From Solibacillus faecavium (GTDB lineage Bacteria > Bacillota > Bacilli > Bacillales_A > Planococcaceae), in assembly GCF_014836905.1 (NCBI RefSeq), contig NZ_JACSPZ010000003.1, forward strand, positions 310,001-374,000: a stretch of 64,000 nt of DNA, given 5' to 3'. Shown here one piece after another: positions 63,690 through 64,000 of this stretch. The notes under the pieces were generated by a model that saw only the letters and a program-made list of their open reading frames with translations, did not search any database and was not told where the DNA came from. Both the position numbers and the translations under genes were made by a program. How positions within the stretch are numbered: the first letter of the stretch is position 1; each line of letters opens with the position of its first letter.

Positions 63690-63735
63690 TCGAAGCCTAT
63701 CAATGAGATACTCTTGTTGATGGGCTTTTTTTGTC
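63690..63735 (+). terminator. Terminator of the D-Asp ligase-like gene
   Basis: AAGCCTATCAA pairs with TTGATGGGCTT (one G-U), followed by TTTTTTT. Confidence 0.85.
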
Positions 63736-63790
63736 GGGAAATACTATAAATAATGTTATAGTAAAAGAAAAATGAAAAGAGTGAATATTC

Positions 63791-64000
63791 ATGACAATAC
63801 ATACATTTACATTAAATATAGATTGGCCGGGGGGGCGTAATTCGGTAGGAGAGCTTTCGGCAGAACGTTTACAAACGAAAATATCGATTCCACCTGAAAT
63901 GAATGGACCTGGTATTGGTACAAATCCGGACGAAATGTTACTTGGAGCAGCGGCTACGTGCTATTTGATTACGCTTGCGGCTATGCTTGAAAGAAGTCAA
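63791..64000 (+). CDS. OsmC/Ohr-like protein, partial (runs off right edge)
   Basis: 70 N-terminal residues visible. IDWPGGRNSVGELSAERLQTK and IGTNPDEMLLGAAATCYLITLAAMLERS match the OsmC/YhfA-type fold, with the resolving catalytic Cys in ATCYLITL. Such proteins reduce organic hydroperoxides using thiols; YmaD-like members are less studied. The second Cys is outside the window. The ribosome site is weak (AAGAGTG). Confidence 0.85.
   Translation, partial: MTIHTFTLNIDWPGGRNSVGELSAERLQTKISIPPEMNGPGIGTNPDEMLLGAAATCYLITLAAMLERSQ

Overview
The window is chromosomal DNA of a low-GC Gram-positive, endospore-type Bacillales bacterium. The evidence is AT-rich intergenic DNA, strong GGAGG-type ribosome binding sites, frequent TTG and GTG starts, lipobox lipoproteins, YtrA-like GntR and CNNM families, and U-run terminators at most convergent junctions. 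A homologue of D-aspartate ligase (62473-63687) points to the Planococcaceae (Solibacillus, Lysinibacillus, Kurthia and relatives), whose peptidoglycan carries a D-amino acid bridge; this placement is inference. I see no rRNA, tRNA, insertion sequence, prophage or CRISPR array.

Layout. 1-909: start of a leftward catecholate-siderophore operon (DhbE-like) under a perfect Fur box. 1.2-5 kb: lipoprotein, flavoprotein dehydrogenase, DEDDh exonuclease. 5-20.4 kb: a signalling-rich stretch with a chemoreceptor, a betaine-type transporter, a 7TMR histidine kinase with a SARP-like response regulator, a diguanylate cyclase, an ATP-grasp enzyme, a UPF0316 protein, and a REC-PP2C phosphatase converging on a CheR/hybrid-kinase operon. 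20.5-26.7 kb: endonuclease Q, an XRE regulator, a large DUF2339 membrane protein, small proteins and a membrane-anchored transglutaminase. 26.7-30 kb: a GntR (YtrA-like) ABC-transporter operon with four operator-like repeats at its promoter. 30-35.5 kb: ChrA, small acidic and WGR-like proteins, an MFS exporter and a lipoprotein pair. 35.5-39.1 kb: a MerR/acyl-CoA ligase/acyl-CoA dehydrogenase operon. 39.2-45.5 kb: a LysR regulator, then a Fur-controlled ferric-siderophore importer with a ferredoxin-NADP reductase-like enzyme. 45.6-51.2 kb: a membrane protein, an acetyltransferase and a second ABC importer of the ferric-iron class. 51.5-64 kb: stress-type flavin-binding paralogues, a second chemoreceptor, a coat-like protein, a CNNM transporter pair, small proteins, a BASS symporter, SstT, DUF4003, the D-Asp-ligase homologue and the start of an OsmC gene.

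How the genes connect. Iron is the clearest theme: siderophore synthesis at the left edge and siderophore uptake plus probable reduction at 40.3-45.5 kb share near-identical Fur boxes, while the importer at 47.2-51.2 kb has no visible Fur box but a different palindrome. Signal transduction is the second theme. The items most worth a second look are the four-operator YtrA-like promoter, an apparent AUA start with an upstream 11-bp direct repeat at the 7TMR kinase operon, an in-phase 21-bp intergenic repeat array, a shared leader in front of two CNNM paralogues, several unlisted small ORFs (notably a 42-residue membrane peptide at 55489), a Ser/Thr-rich upstream ORF before sstT, and a bacterial endonuclease Q.
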